Source of the DNA: Pseudomonadota bacterium
Lineage (GTDB): Bacteria; Pseudomonadota; Gammaproteobacteria; Xanthomonadales; Xanthomonadaceae
Assembly: GCA_023388355.1 (NCBI GenBank)
Contig: JAEWGI010000019.1
Span: 62,001-126,000 of the forward strand
Length of the DNA stretch: 64,000 bases
Direction of reading: 5' to 3'
Both the position numbers and the translations under genes were made by a program. The notes under the pieces are model-generated. The model saw nothing but the letters and a program-made list of their open reading frames with translations. It was not told the DNA's origin and did no database searches. Of this stretch, positions 55,487-63,821 are shown one piece after another. Numbering within the stretch: the stretch's first letter is position 1; every line of letters begins with the position of its first letter.

Positions 55487-56401
55487 ATGCCCGCCAAAGA
55501 GCCCGTCGCCGTCCTCACCATCGCGATCTCCTCGCGCGCCCTGTTCGACCTCGAGGACAGCCACGACCTGTTCGAGCGCGAGGGCATCGAACCCTACGCC
55601 GAGTACCAGCGCAGCCACGAGGACGAAATCCTCGAACCGGGCATGGCCTTCCCCCTGGTGCGCAAACTGCTCGCCCTCAACATCGACGCACCGCCCGAAT
55701 CCCCGCGCGTCGAGGTGATCCTGCTCTCGCGCAACTCCGCCGACACCGGCCTGCGCATCTTCAACTCCATCCAGCATCACAAGCTCGACATCGCCCGCGC
55801 CACCTTCACCTCCGGCGAGCCCACCTGGACCTACATCCGTCCCTTCGGCGCCCAGCTGTTCCTCTCGGCCAACCCCGAATCGGTGCGCCTGGCCCTGGCC
55901 AACGGCGTCGCCGCCGCCACCATCCTTCCCGAACGCGACCGCCCCGGCGCCCTGGCCAAGGAACAGATCCGCATCGCCTTCGACGGCGACGCGGTGATCT
56001 TCGGCGACGAAGGCGAACGCGTCTCGCGCGAGGGCGGCATCGCCGCCTTCCACCGGCACGAGATCGAGCGCGCCCGCGAACCGCTCTCGGGCGGCCCCTT
56101 CCGCGCCTTCCTCTCGGCCCTGCACGACCTCCAGGCCGCGTACCCGGCCGGACAGGCCTCCCCGATCCGCACCGCCCTGGTCACCGCCCGCTCCGCGCCC
56201 GCGCACGAACGCGTCATCCGCACCCTGCGCGAATGGGGCGTACGCCTGGACGAAGCCCTGTTCCTCGGCGGCCGCGCCAAGGGTCCTTTCCTGCAGGCCT
56301 TTGGCGCGGACATCTTCTTCGACGACTCCCTGCACAACATCGACAGCGCCCGCCAGCACGTCCTCGCCGGCCACGTCCCGCACGGCGTATCGAACCTGTA
56401 G
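55487..56401 (+). CDS. Cytosolic 5'-nucleotidase (PF06189 type)
   Basis: A 304-residue nucleoside 5'-monophosphatase of the 5'-nucleotidase I family. VLTIAISSRALFDLEDSHDLF holds the catalytic loop; VILLSRNSADTGLRIFNSI, FGAQLFLSANPESV and FDGDAVIFGDEGERV are further family segments, and ADIFFDDSLHNIDSA ends the HAD-like core. It is expected in the cytoplasm, in nucleotide salvage. The ATG at 55487 matches the family start and seems leaderless. Confidence 0.92.
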   Translation: MPAKEPVAVLTIAISSRALFDLEDSHDLFEREGIEPYAEYQRSHEDEILEPGMAFPLVRKLLALNIDAPPESPRVEVILLSRNSADTGLRIFNSIQHHKLDIARATFTSGEPTWTYIRPFGAQLFLSANPESVRLALANGVAAATILPERDRPGALAKEQIRIAFDGDAVIFGDEGERVSREGGIAAFHRHEIERAREPLSGGPFRAFLSALHDLQAAYPAGQASPIRTALVTARSAPAHERVIRTLREWGVRLDEALFLGGRAKGPFLQAFGADIFFDDSLHNIDSARQHVLAGHVPHGVSNL

Positions 56402-56649
56402 CGCACGGCCCGCGCGGCCCGTGATCCCTTGCGTCCGCGCCCATACCCGTCGTGCCCCGGCCCCGTATCCGTCGCCCCCGCGCGGGGCGGCCCAGCGTCT
56501 TTGCCGCAACGCACCGCCACGGCACGAGCCGCGCGCCGCATCGCTGCCCATCGCGGCTCGACCTGCGGATGGAGCGGAGCGCGGCGCCCGGACCACCGCG
56601 GCGCAATCCGCTAAAGTCCCCTGGTCCGGGGAACCAGATTCGCTCACCG

Positions 56650-56832
56650 ATGTTCAAGCCGATCGGAATCCTGCTTGCCATCTACGTCTGCTACGCGGTC
56701 CTGACCGGCCGGGTCTGGGCGAAATCCGGCATCGGCGCGCGCGAAGTGATGCGCGAGGACACGCCCGGCTACTTCTGGTCCGTGATCGTCATCTACGGCG
56801 GCCTGTCGATCGCCCTGCTCACCGTGTTCTGA
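56650..56832 (+). CDS. Small two-span membrane protein
   Basis: A 60-residue protein with hydrophobic helices at residues 4-20 (PIGILLAIYVCYAVLTG) and 43-60 (FWSVIVIYGGLSIALLTVF) joined by a basic/acidic loop (KSGIGAREVMREDTP). No family is recognised. No Shine-Dalgarno precedes the ATG; a TAAAGT -10-like box lies at about 56610. The 248-bp gap before it holds nothing else clear. Confidence 0.65.
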   Translation: MFKPIGILLAIYVCYAVLTGRVWAKSGIGAREVMREDTPGYFWSVIVIYGGLSIALLTVF

Positions 56833-56889
56833 CGCCAGGATCGGCCGCCCGCTCGGCTCCATCCGCGTCCCGGCCCTGTCCGTTCTGCT

Positions 56890-57533
56890 CCCTCCCCCGC
56901 TTGCGGGGGAGGGCCGGGGTGGGGGCAGGCGGCCGCGTCGATGCATCCCGCGCACCCGTGGTGCGCGCCCCCATCCCAACCTTCCCCCGCAAGCGGGGGA
57001 AGGAGCAGGAGCGGCCTGCGGGGAGTGGGCAGGAGCGACCAGCGGGGAATGAGCAGGAGCGGCCTGCGGGGAATGGGCCGGCGCGACCTGCGGGGAATGG
57101 GCAGGCGCGGCCCCTCGGCCCGGTTCTGCTCCCTCCCCCGCTTGCGGGGGAGGGCCGGGGTGGGGGCGTTTTTCGGCCAGCCGCGTCGCGGCATCCTTGC
57201 CCCCATCCCAACCTTCCCCCGCAGGCGGGGGAAGGAGCAGGAGCGGCCTGCGGGGAGTGGGCAGGAGCGGCCTGCGGGGAATCGGCAGGCGCGGCGTTCG
57301 GCCCTGCTCTGCTCCCTCCCCCGCTTGCGGGGGAGGGCCGGGGTGGGGGCGCTTTTCGGCCAGCCGCGTCGCGGCGTCCTTGCCCCCATCCCAACCTTCC
57401 CCCGCAAGCGGGGGAAGGAGCAGGAGCGACCTGCGAGGAATGAGCAGGAGCGGCCTGCGGGGGAATGAGCAGGAGCGGCCTGCGGGGGAAGGAGCAGGAG
57501 CGCGCGCTGCGGGGGAGGGCCGGGGTGGGGGGT
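56890..57533. repeat. Array of palindromic elements alternating with 24-bp tandem repeats
   Basis: Three full elements lie at 56890-57003, 57131-57235 and 57314-57418, and a partial one at about 57508-57533. Each has a left hairpin (CCCTCCCCCGC/GCGGGGGAGGG), inner arms (GGGGTGGGGG, CCCCATCCCAACC) and a right hairpin (CCTTCCCCCGC/GCGGGGGAAGG). Each is followed by a run of 24-bp units of the type GCAGGAGCGGCCTGCGGGGA+ATGG: about 4-5, 2-3 and 3-4 copies. It makes up most of the 770-bp non-coding gap before gltS. Confidence 0.93.
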
Positions 57534-57602
57534 GGGTTCACGAATCCGGTCGCGGCGGCTATGGTGCGGTGGGCTGCCTGCCGCAGCGGCGAGGCCGATG
57601 CG

Positions 57603-58832
57603 ATGCCGTATTCCATCGTCGACGGAACGATGTCATTCGATGCGTTCACCAGCCTGACCCTGGCGATCCTGCTGCTGTTCGCCGGCAAGGGACTGGCGGT
57701 GCGCGTCGGGGCGCTGCGACGCTACAGCATTCCCGATCCGGTGATCGGCGGGGTGCTGTGCGCGGGGGTGGTGGGGGCGCTGTACTACGGGATCGGGCTG
57801 CAGGTGGAGTTCGAGCTGGGGATGCGCGACATCCTGCTGCTGTATTTCTTCGGCGCGCTGGGGCTGAACTCGGATCTGCGTTCGCTGCTGTCGGGCGGGC
57901 GGCTGCTGCTGGTGCTGGGGGTGCTGGCGACGGTGTACATCGTGATGCAGAACGGGCTGGGCATGGCGCTGGCGGCGCTGTTCGGCATGGACCCGCGCGT
58001 GGGGCTGATGGTCGGGTCGGTGTCGCTGACCGGCGGGGTGGGCACCACGATGGCCTGGGCGCCGCACTTCACCGATACGCTTGGCATCGCCGGGGCGGCG
58101 GAGCTGGGGCTGGCCTCCAACATGGTGGGCATGATCTCGGCCTGCCTGGTCGGCGGGCCGATCGCGGGCCACCTGATCCGGCGCCATCCGATCATGCCTT
58201 CAGCCGATGCCGCGCTGGAGGTGGGGCGCCTGTACGGCGACGATTCGCGCAGCACGCTCGACTACCACGGCGTGCTGCTGGCGCTGTTCTGGCTCAACAT
58301 CGCGCTGATGCTGGGGCAGGGGATCAGCGGGCTGATCGTTGGAACCGGACTGGTGCTGCCGGCCTTCGTGGGCAGCCTGCTGGGCGGCATCGTGCTGCGC
58401 GCAGGTGGCGACCTGCTGGCTCCCAAGGGCGGGCGCATGTGGCGCTTCGAGGACATGCGCCCCGGGATCGCCCTGATCTCGGACATGTGCCTGGGCCTGT
58501 TCCTGACCATGGCCCTGATGGGGCTGCAGCTGTGGGTCCTGCAGCCGGTGCTGGGCTTCATGGCCGTGGCGATGACGCTGCAGATCACCATGGCGGTGGC
58601 ATTCACCATGTTCGTGGTGTTCCGGGCGATGGGCAGCGACTACGAGTCGGCGGTGATCAGCGCGGGCTTTGGCGGCATCGCGCTGGGCTCGACGGCCACG
58701 GCGGTGGCGAACATGACCGCCGTGGCGCGCGAGTACGGCGCCGCGCCCAAGGCCTTCCTGGTGGTGCCGCTGGTGTGCGGCTTCGTGATCGACCTGGTGA
58801 ACGCGCTGGTGATCGGGCTGATGGCGGGGTGA
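57603..58832 (+). CDS. gltS: Sodium/glutamate symporter
   Basis: A 409-residue membrane protein of the GltS family (E. coli 401) with ten or more hydrophobic spans. Characteristic segments are RYSIPDPVIGGVL, the first re-entrant motif SLTGGVGTTMAWAP, the GLASNMVGMISACLVGGPIAGHLI span, and the second inverted-repeat motif SAGFGGIALGSTATAVANM. It imports glutamate with sodium. ATG 57603 has GAGG upstream; an in-frame ATG at 57630 (MSFDAF) is a credible alternative. It directly follows the palindromic repeat array. Confidence 0.95.
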   Translation: MPYSIVDGTMSFDAFTSLTLAILLLFAGKGLAVRVGALRRYSIPDPVIGGVLCAGVVGALYYGIGLQVEFELGMRDILLLYFFGALGLNSDLRSLLSGGRLLLVLGVLATVYIVMQNGLGMALAALFGMDPRVGLMVGSVSLTGGVGTTMAWAPHFTDTLGIAGAAELGLASNMVGMISACLVGGPIAGHLIRRHPIMPSADAALEVGRLYGDDSRSTLDYHGVLLALFWLNIALMLGQGISGLIVGTGLVLPAFVGSLLGGIVLRAGGDLLAPKGGRMWRFEDMRPGIALISDMCLGLFLTMALMGLQLWVLQPVLGFMAVAMTLQITMAVAFTMFVVFRAMGSDYESAVISAGFGGIALGSTATAVANMTAVAREYGAAPKAFLVVPLVCGFVIDLVNALVIGLMAG

Positions 58833-58887
58833 CGATGGCCGCGGTGCTGGAAGACGCTGGACCCCCGCCTGCGCGGGGGCGACGGTT

Positions 58888-58966
58888 GTGGGAGCGGCTT
58901 CAGCCGCGATCGAACCCGCGGATGCGATGCCACCGGAATTCCGATCGCGGCTGAAGCCGCTCCTAC
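58888..58966. repeat. Complete REP pair (inverted)
   Basis: Two perfectly inverted 22-bp arms, starting GGAGCGGCTT at 58891 and ending AAGCCGCTCC at 58963, flank 29 bp. Flanks extend the match as GTGG against CTAC with one mismatch. Each arm is itself partly self-complementary (CGGCTTCAGCCG). It lies between gltS and the convergent FMN reductase gene. A related single arm occurs at 22972-22996. Confidence 0.92.
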
Positions 58967-58982
58967 ATGGGAATTCGGGTGC

Positions 58983-59555
58983 TCAGGCGCCGCGCGGCAG
59001 GACCGTCAGCACGCGCGCAACGAACTCGTGGAATTCCTTGAGGTACTTGCCCAGGAACTCGGCGGTGGAGGCATCGGCGATCTCGCCGGCGTCATTGAGC
59101 ATGCCGTCCTTGAACTGGATATAGGCCTCGGGCGCGTTCATCTGCGGCGAGTTGAGGAAGCCCAGGATGCTGCGCAGGTGCTGCTGGCCGATCGCGGTGC
59201 CGATGGCGCCGGGCGAGGTGCCGATCACGCCCGAGGGAATGTTGGCGAAGGAGTTGCTGCCCCAAGGGCGGCTGGCCCAGTCGATGGCGTTCTTCAGGCT
59301 GCCGGGGATGGAGCGGTTGTATTCGGGGGTGACGATCAGGATCGCGTCCGAGCCTTCGATCGCCTTCTTGAAGCGGGTGCCGGCCTCGGGATAGTCGGCG
59401 TCGTAGTCGTAGCTGTAGAGCGGGAGGTCGGCGAAGGAGATTTCGTGGAACTTCAGCTGCTCGGGCGCGAGCTTGAACATGGCGTTGGCAAGCTTGCGGT
59501 TGATCGAGCCCTTGGCGAGGCTGCCGATCAGGTAGCCGACGTTGTAGGTCTTCAT
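58983..59555 (-). CDS. NADPH-dependent FMN reductase
   Basis: A 190-residue flavodoxin-like reductase. The phosphate-binding loop is GSLAKGSINRKLA (residues 11-23) and the flavin site TPEYNRSIPGSLKNAIDWASRP. Members reduce FMN, quinones, azo dyes or chromate. The start at 59555 is the only one giving the complete Rossmann strand (YNVGYLIGSL). It is convergent with gltS across the REP pair. Confidence 0.92.
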   Translation of the reverse strand: MKTYNVGYLIGSLAKGSINRKLANAMFKLAPEQLKFHEISFADLPLYSYDYDADYPEAGTRFKKAIEGSDAILIVTPEYNRSIPGSLKNAIDWASRPWGSNSFANIPSGVIGTSPGAIGTAIGQQHLRSILGFLNSPQMNAPEAYIQFKDGMLNDAGEIADASTAEFLGKYLKEFHEFVARVLTVLPRGA

Positions 59556-59721
59556 GGACTGGTCCCGGGGTTGGATGCCACTGGGACTGTAGGTCGGGGG
59601 GCGTTAAGGGAATCTGGTCTGTTGCTACCGGGTGCTAGGGGAAGGAGGGCAGGGGAGTGATCGGCTTTCGGCCCGGTGGATCTGGTAGGCTCCCGCCGGG
59701 GCGCCAGACGCAGGGGGCATC

Positions 59722-62292
59722 ATGGATGGGCTGGGTGTGGCCGCGTCGGCGGCCAGGATGTCAGGCGGCTGGTTCCGCCCGGTAGCGCTGTCGCTTCTCG
59801 GCCTGCTTGCGGGGTGGCACCCGGTCACCGGTTGGGCTGCGGAACCTACGATCTCCACGATCGCCGGAGGAGGATCGCCTGCCAGCGGGAACGGCGATGG
59901 TGGGCCTGCAACAGCCGCTCGTCTTGAACTGCCTGTCGCGGTCGCCGCGGACGACGCTGGCAACGTCTATGTCGCGGAACGCTACACATCCACGGTCCGC
60001 AGGATCAGCGCAGCCGGCATCATTACAACCGTCGCGGGCAATGGCGAGCGGGACTATAACGGCGATGGAATCCCTGCGACGGCCGCGTCCATTGACGTGA
60101 TGGGCATTGCCGTGGACGCGACGGGGATTCTGCATATTGCCGATGGAACCGGGCGAATCCGAAAGGTTTCGGCATCCGGGGTGATCAGCACGATCGCGGT
60201 AACGACGGCGTACGGCGCGGCCACGCGGGTCGCGGTCAGTCGGTCGGGCGTCATCTATGCCGTTGGTGGTAATCGCATCCTGCGCGTTACCGCCAATGGC
60301 GGAGTCCAGCCGTATGCCGGCACGGGTGAGCGTGGCTTCAGTGGGGATGGAGGTCAGGCGCTTCAGGCGCAGTTCGAAGGCATTTCGTCGATTGCCGTGG
60401 ACCTGCAGGAGCGAGTTTATGTCGTCGACGGCGAACAGCGGGTGCGTCGGATCGATCTGGATGGCGTGATCCGTACCGTCGCGGGCGACGGGAGGTTCAG
60501 GATCGATCCGGTCGCAACCAGCTATCGCTGGCTGAGGCCGCTGGGCGTGGCGACGGATTCACGAGGCAACTTCTACGTTGCCGGGGCCACCAACGTGGTA
60601 CGCATCGTCAATGCGGACGGCATTGCAGCGGATGCGGCCGGGATGACCGTCGATGGCGGCTGGCTGGTGGTATCGGGCGCGCGTGGTTTCTCGGGAGATG
60701 GAGGTCCTGCAGCGACCGCATTGCTCGACGAGCCCGAAGCCGTGGCCCTGGACCGACGCGACAACATCTACATAGCAGATACGGTGAACGGCCGGATCCG
60801 CAAGGTGACGCCGGTTCCCACTCCCCGTACACCTGCGGGAATGGATGCGTTCGGCCGATACAGCGCGTATGGCGTGGGCAGCTTCGTGAGCCACGTGGCC
60901 ATTGGCGACGTCAATGGGGACGGCAGGAAAGACGCCTTGCTCACGACGACCACCTGGGGCGGCGACTTCCGTGAGCCGGACCGGGATATGCGCCTGTGGG
61001 TCTTCCTGCAGAAGCCGGACGGCATACTCGCCGCAGCGAGGGCTCACGTCTACGCCCCAACGGAGGCTGACGGCCGGGCTGGGGCTGGCTTGGCCGCCGC
61101 AGACCTTAACGGAGACGGGTTCGATGACGTGGTCGTGGGCACGCTTACGGGGGTCACGGTCTTCCTGGGAAATGCCCAGGGACTCGCGACGGGCATTCCC
61201 TATGCGTCCAACAATCGAAACGCCCAGGTCACGCATAGCGTCAACATCGTCGATCTCGACCGCGACGGCAGACCTGACGTTCTGACGCTCAGCAGTGGAC
61301 GGACGGAAGGGGGCTGGGCAGGCACCGATGAGACGGGACTCGTCATCCACCATGGAAACGGCATGGGCGGATTCGCGCGACAGTCCTTTATCCCGCGTCC
61401 CGCAAACGTCAATTGGGCCCCGCTCCGCATCGAGGACATGAATGACGATGGGCTCCCGGACCTGACCAGTTCATGGTCCGACATCGTCGATGGCTACTAT
61501 CGCGGCGGGGCAGAGATCACGCTGCACAATGGCGTCGCCGGCTTTCGCACAACCACGCGCATGATGCCGGCCTTGGACGTTTCATGGGGTCCTGGATATG
61601 CGGTAGGGGATTTCGATACCGATGGAAGGAAGGACGTCATCGTGTCCTACGGCGTGAATGCACCCGACGCGGCCTACGCGTGGTTCCGCCAACTGCCCGC
61701 CGGGAATTTCGTCGAGCAGGCAATGTGGAAGGCGTTCGATGTGCCTCAGGAGATGCTTTCCGCGGACATGGACGGGGATGGACGCCATGATCTGCTGGTA
61801 CTCCATTCCGGTTGGAGCTCGATTGGCTATCACGAGCAGACGGATGATGGCCTGGACGTGGAGATCAAATACCACATACCCCATTCAGGGAACGCGGAGT
61901 TTCCTTCGCTTGCAGTGGGGGATATGAACGGAGACGGCTGCAAGGACGTAGTGGTAGCTGATCGGAACCATGGCCTCATCGTGCTGCCAGGGAAGAACTG
62001 CAGCCCGCCACGTCGCATTCGTGCAAGCGGCTCGCAACCACTCGCTCCGCCCGGCGCCCTTTCCCTCAATCGGGTGACGACGCAGGCCGAGGGAGCAGCA
62101 GTTCCGCCGGGCGTGCGGGGAACTGTATCCAACCCACGGGTGGGGGTGGCGCAAGGTCGCGTCTCGGAATTGAGCAGTCGTGCAAGTGTTGTCGGCGGAC
62201 CGATTCGGCCGAGGATCGTCCTGTTCCTGCTGGGTGTGCTGGGCATGTTTGCCTTCGCAGGAGCCTGGAGCATTCGATTGGTCCGGCGATAG
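59722..62292 (+). CDS. Large secreted NHL/FG-GAP repeat protein with a C-terminal membrane anchor
   Basis: An 856-residue surface or periplasmic protein of unknown role. The signal region includes VALSLLGLLAGWHPVTGWA. Residues about 45-370 hold five or six NHL-type beta-propeller repeats (GNVYVAERYTSTVRRIS, NIYIADTVNGRIRKV). Residues about 390-750 hold seven FG-GAP/VCBS calcium sites of the form DxNGDGxxD (among them DVNGDGRKD, DLNGDGFDD, DMDGDGRHD, DMNGDGCKD). The C-terminus has one span (RIVLFLLGVLGMFAFAGAW) and ends RLVRR, like a sorting or anchoring tail. Codons end in A/T more often than in the neighbours, suggesting acquisition. GGGGG precedes the ATG. Confidence 0.88.
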   Translation: MDGLGVAASAARMSGGWFRPVALSLLGLLAGWHPVTGWAAEPTISTIAGGGSPASGNGDGGPATAARLELPVAVAADDAGNVYVAERYTSTVRRISAAGIITTVAGNGERDYNGDGIPATAASIDVMGIAVDATGILHIADGTGRIRKVSASGVISTIAVTTAYGAATRVAVSRSGVIYAVGGNRILRVTANGGVQPYAGTGERGFSGDGGQALQAQFEGISSIAVDLQERVYVVDGEQRVRRIDLDGVIRTVAGDGRFRIDPVATSYRWLRPLGVATDSRGNFYVAGATNVVRIVNADGIAADAAGMTVDGGWLVVSGARGFSGDGGPAATALLDEPEAVALDRRDNIYIADTVNGRIRKVTPVPTPRTPAGMDAFGRYSAYGVGSFVSHVAIGDVNGDGRKDALLTTTTWGGDFREPDRDMRLWVFLQKPDGILAAARAHVYAPTEADGRAGAGLAAADLNGDGFDDVVVGTLTGVTVFLGNAQGLATGIPYASNNRNAQVTHSVNIVDLDRDGRPDVLTLSSGRTEGGWAGTDETGLVIHHGNGMGGFARQSFIPRPANVNWAPLRIEDMNDDGLPDLTSSWSDIVDGYYRGGAEITLHNGVAGFRTTTRMMPALDVSWGPGYAVGDFDTDGRKDVIVSYGVNAPDAAYAWFRQLPAGNFVEQAMWKAFDVPQEMLSADMDGDGRHDLLVLHSGWSSIGYHEQTDDGLDVEIKYHIPHSGNAEFPSLAVGDMNGDGCKDVVVADRNHGLIVLPGKNCSPPRRIRASGSQPLAPPGALSLNRVTTQAEGAAVPPGVRGTVSNPRVGVAQGRVSELSSRASVVGGPIRPRIVLFLLGVLGMFAFAGAWSIRLVRR

Positions 62293-62494
62293 TGGCCACG
62301 CGGTGTCACCCGTATGGGCCTGGTTGGCGGGCGGCGGTGTTCGCCTTCTGATTCGGGGACCCACCACCTGCAGCAGGGCGACAGAATGATCGAGGGTCTG
62401 GCCCGCTACGCAACGATCAAACGATTGCTGCGGCTGTCTTGGGCGGTAGTCTCGGTCTGATCCGCGCGGCGTCCGCCGCGTCGGCTGCCCGGGC
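62293..62494. other. Non-coding gap after the FG-GAP gene
   Basis: About 200 bp with lower GC than the surroundings. It holds a 24-codon frame at 62386-62460 (starting MIEGLARY) with no ribosome-binding site or recognised homology. No repeat or promoter was identified. It may be part of the same acquired segment. Confidence 0.5.
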
Positions 62495-63037
62495 CTAGCG
62501 CGCCGGGGGCAGGCGGATGTCGGAGAGCTTCCAGCGCAGGCCCTTGCGGGTCAGCACGAACACCAGCGGCGCGCCGTCATCGGTGTGGACGGTGGCGGTG
62601 AAGCGCGAGGTGGATTCGTAGCGCCGCTGCGCGTTTCGCCAGGGATCGGGGCGGGCGGCGGCGCCGGCTTCGGTGCGCGGTGGCGGCAGGCCGCTGGCGC
62701 GGTTCCAGACCTTGCGGCCTTCCATCAGCGCGCCCAGGCCGTAGGGAGTGACCATCAGCTCGATCGCGCCGCCGGCCAGTTCGTTGGCCACGGTGGCGCC
62801 CAGGGCGCCGAGCCAGCCGGACTGGCGCTCGATGCCGACGCTGCGCACAAGGCGGTCGCCGACCTGGTCCTTGAGGCTGGCGCGCAGCAGGGGAAAGTCG
62901 ACGTGCCTGGCCAGTGCGGAGTGGTTTTCCTCGCGCACCGCCTTGCCGATGGCGTGCATGGTGAGCCACGGCCCGGCCGCCACCCAGGCCAGCAGCGAGG
63001 CGAGCAGGAGGACGGCGAGGATGAGCCACTTGCGCAT
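62495..63037 (-). CDS. DUF2939 family protein
   Basis: A 180-residue protein with an N-terminal membrane segment or signal (WLILAVLLLASLLAWVAAGPWL). The DUF2939 features follow: LTMHAIGKAVREENHSALARHVDFPLLRASLKDQV, then ANELAGGAIELMVTPYGL and a C-terminal beta region (SRFTATVHTDDGAPLVFVLTRKGLRWKLSDIRLP). Function unknown, probably periplasmic. Its start overlaps the stop of the DUF2461 gene by one base (TGATG). Confidence 0.9.
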   Translation of the reverse strand: MRKWLILAVLLLASLLAWVAAGPWLTMHAIGKAVREENHSALARHVDFPLLRASLKDQVGDRLVRSVGIERQSGWLGALGATVANELAGGAIELMVTPYGLGALMEGRKVWNRASGLPPPRTEAGAAARPDPWRNAQRRYESTSRFTATVHTDDGAPLVFVLTRKGLRWKLSDIRLPPAR

Positions 63038-63723
63038 CAGAACTCCAGGTCGAGTGCGGCGCACAGGTAATCCATGAACGGGGCCAGCGCGTGCAGGTCC
63101 CTGCCCAGCGTGGACAGCAGGCGCGGGCCAAGCATGACAGCGTCGTCGAGGCCGCGCCAGGCGACGAAGTTGCGGTGGCGCAGGTCGTCGATGAACTCGA
63201 AGTCGGGCGGGAAGCCGCGCGGTGGGCGCACCAGCATCTCGTCGCTGTCGAGGTCGAAGCGGCGGCGGAAGGCGGGCGCGTGCGCCGCGGCCTTCCAGCC
63301 GCCGGGATTGTCGAAGATGAACTGGCGGATGTGGCGCTGCACGGGCAGGTCGGGATGCCAGATGCCGCCGCCGAAGAAGCAGTTGCCCGGCTGCAGGTGC
63401 AGGTAGAACGAGGGCGCGGGCACTTGGCGGCTGCGCTCGTGGTACAGGCGCGCGCCCTGCCAGGACTTGTACGGCGTCTTGTCGCTGGCGAAGCGGGTGT
63501 CGCGGTGGATGCGGAACAGCGAGCCGCCGACCTTGCGCGAGTCGGAGCGGAAATGCGGGCTTACCTCGGCCAGCGGGCCCTGCAGGTCGTCGAGCAGGCG
63601 CTGGAAGGGTTCGCGCAGGTGCGCTTCGTAATCGCCCTTGCGGGCCTGGAACCAGGCGCGCTCGTTGTGGCGGGCGAGGCCGCGCAGGAACTTGAGGCTC
63701 TTGTCGGTGAAGTAGGTGCTCAT
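63037..63723 (-). CDS. DUF2461 family protein (TIGR02453)
   Basis: A 228-residue soluble protein starting with the family pattern YFTDKSLKFLRGLARHNERAWFQARKGDYEAHL, then FRIHRDTRFASDKTPYKSW and FYLHLQPGNCFFGGGIWHP. The biochemical role of the family is unknown. It forms a two-gene unit with DUF2939. The 98-bp gap upstream contains a REP-like TTCCCGCGTGGGCGGGAA palindrome. Confidence 0.93.
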   Translation of the reverse strand: MSTYFTDKSLKFLRGLARHNERAWFQARKGDYEAHLREPFQRLLDDLQGPLAEVSPHFRSDSRKVGGSLFRIHRDTRFASDKTPYKSWQGARLYHERSRQVPAPSFYLHLQPGNCFFGGGIWHPDLPVQRHIRQFIFDNPGGWKAAAHAPAFRRRFDLDSDEMLVRPPRGFPPDFEFIDDLRHRNFVAWRGLDDAVMLGPRLLSTLGRDLHALAPFMDYLCAALDLEF

Positions 63724-63821
63724 GTCGGGAGGGTCTGGCGGGCTTGATCGTCATTCCCGCGTGGGCGGGAACCCGGTGCCGCCGGATGGCGGGCAGCAGG
63801 CTGGCGAGGCGTTTGCCGCGT

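Noticed and set aside
57005..57500. Regular 24-bp repeats considered as a CRISPR array
   Set aside because: Units are directly tandem with no unique spacers, and no cas genes are nearby.
56819..57688. Proline/serine-rich open frames through the repeat array before gltS
   Set aside because: They are read-through of the palindromic elements and 24-bp units; residues follow the DNA repeats and no start signal or family match is seen.
62386..62460. 24-codon frame starting MIEGLARY after the FG-GAP gene
   Set aside because: No ribosome-binding site, no recognisable domain, and such short frames are expected by chance.
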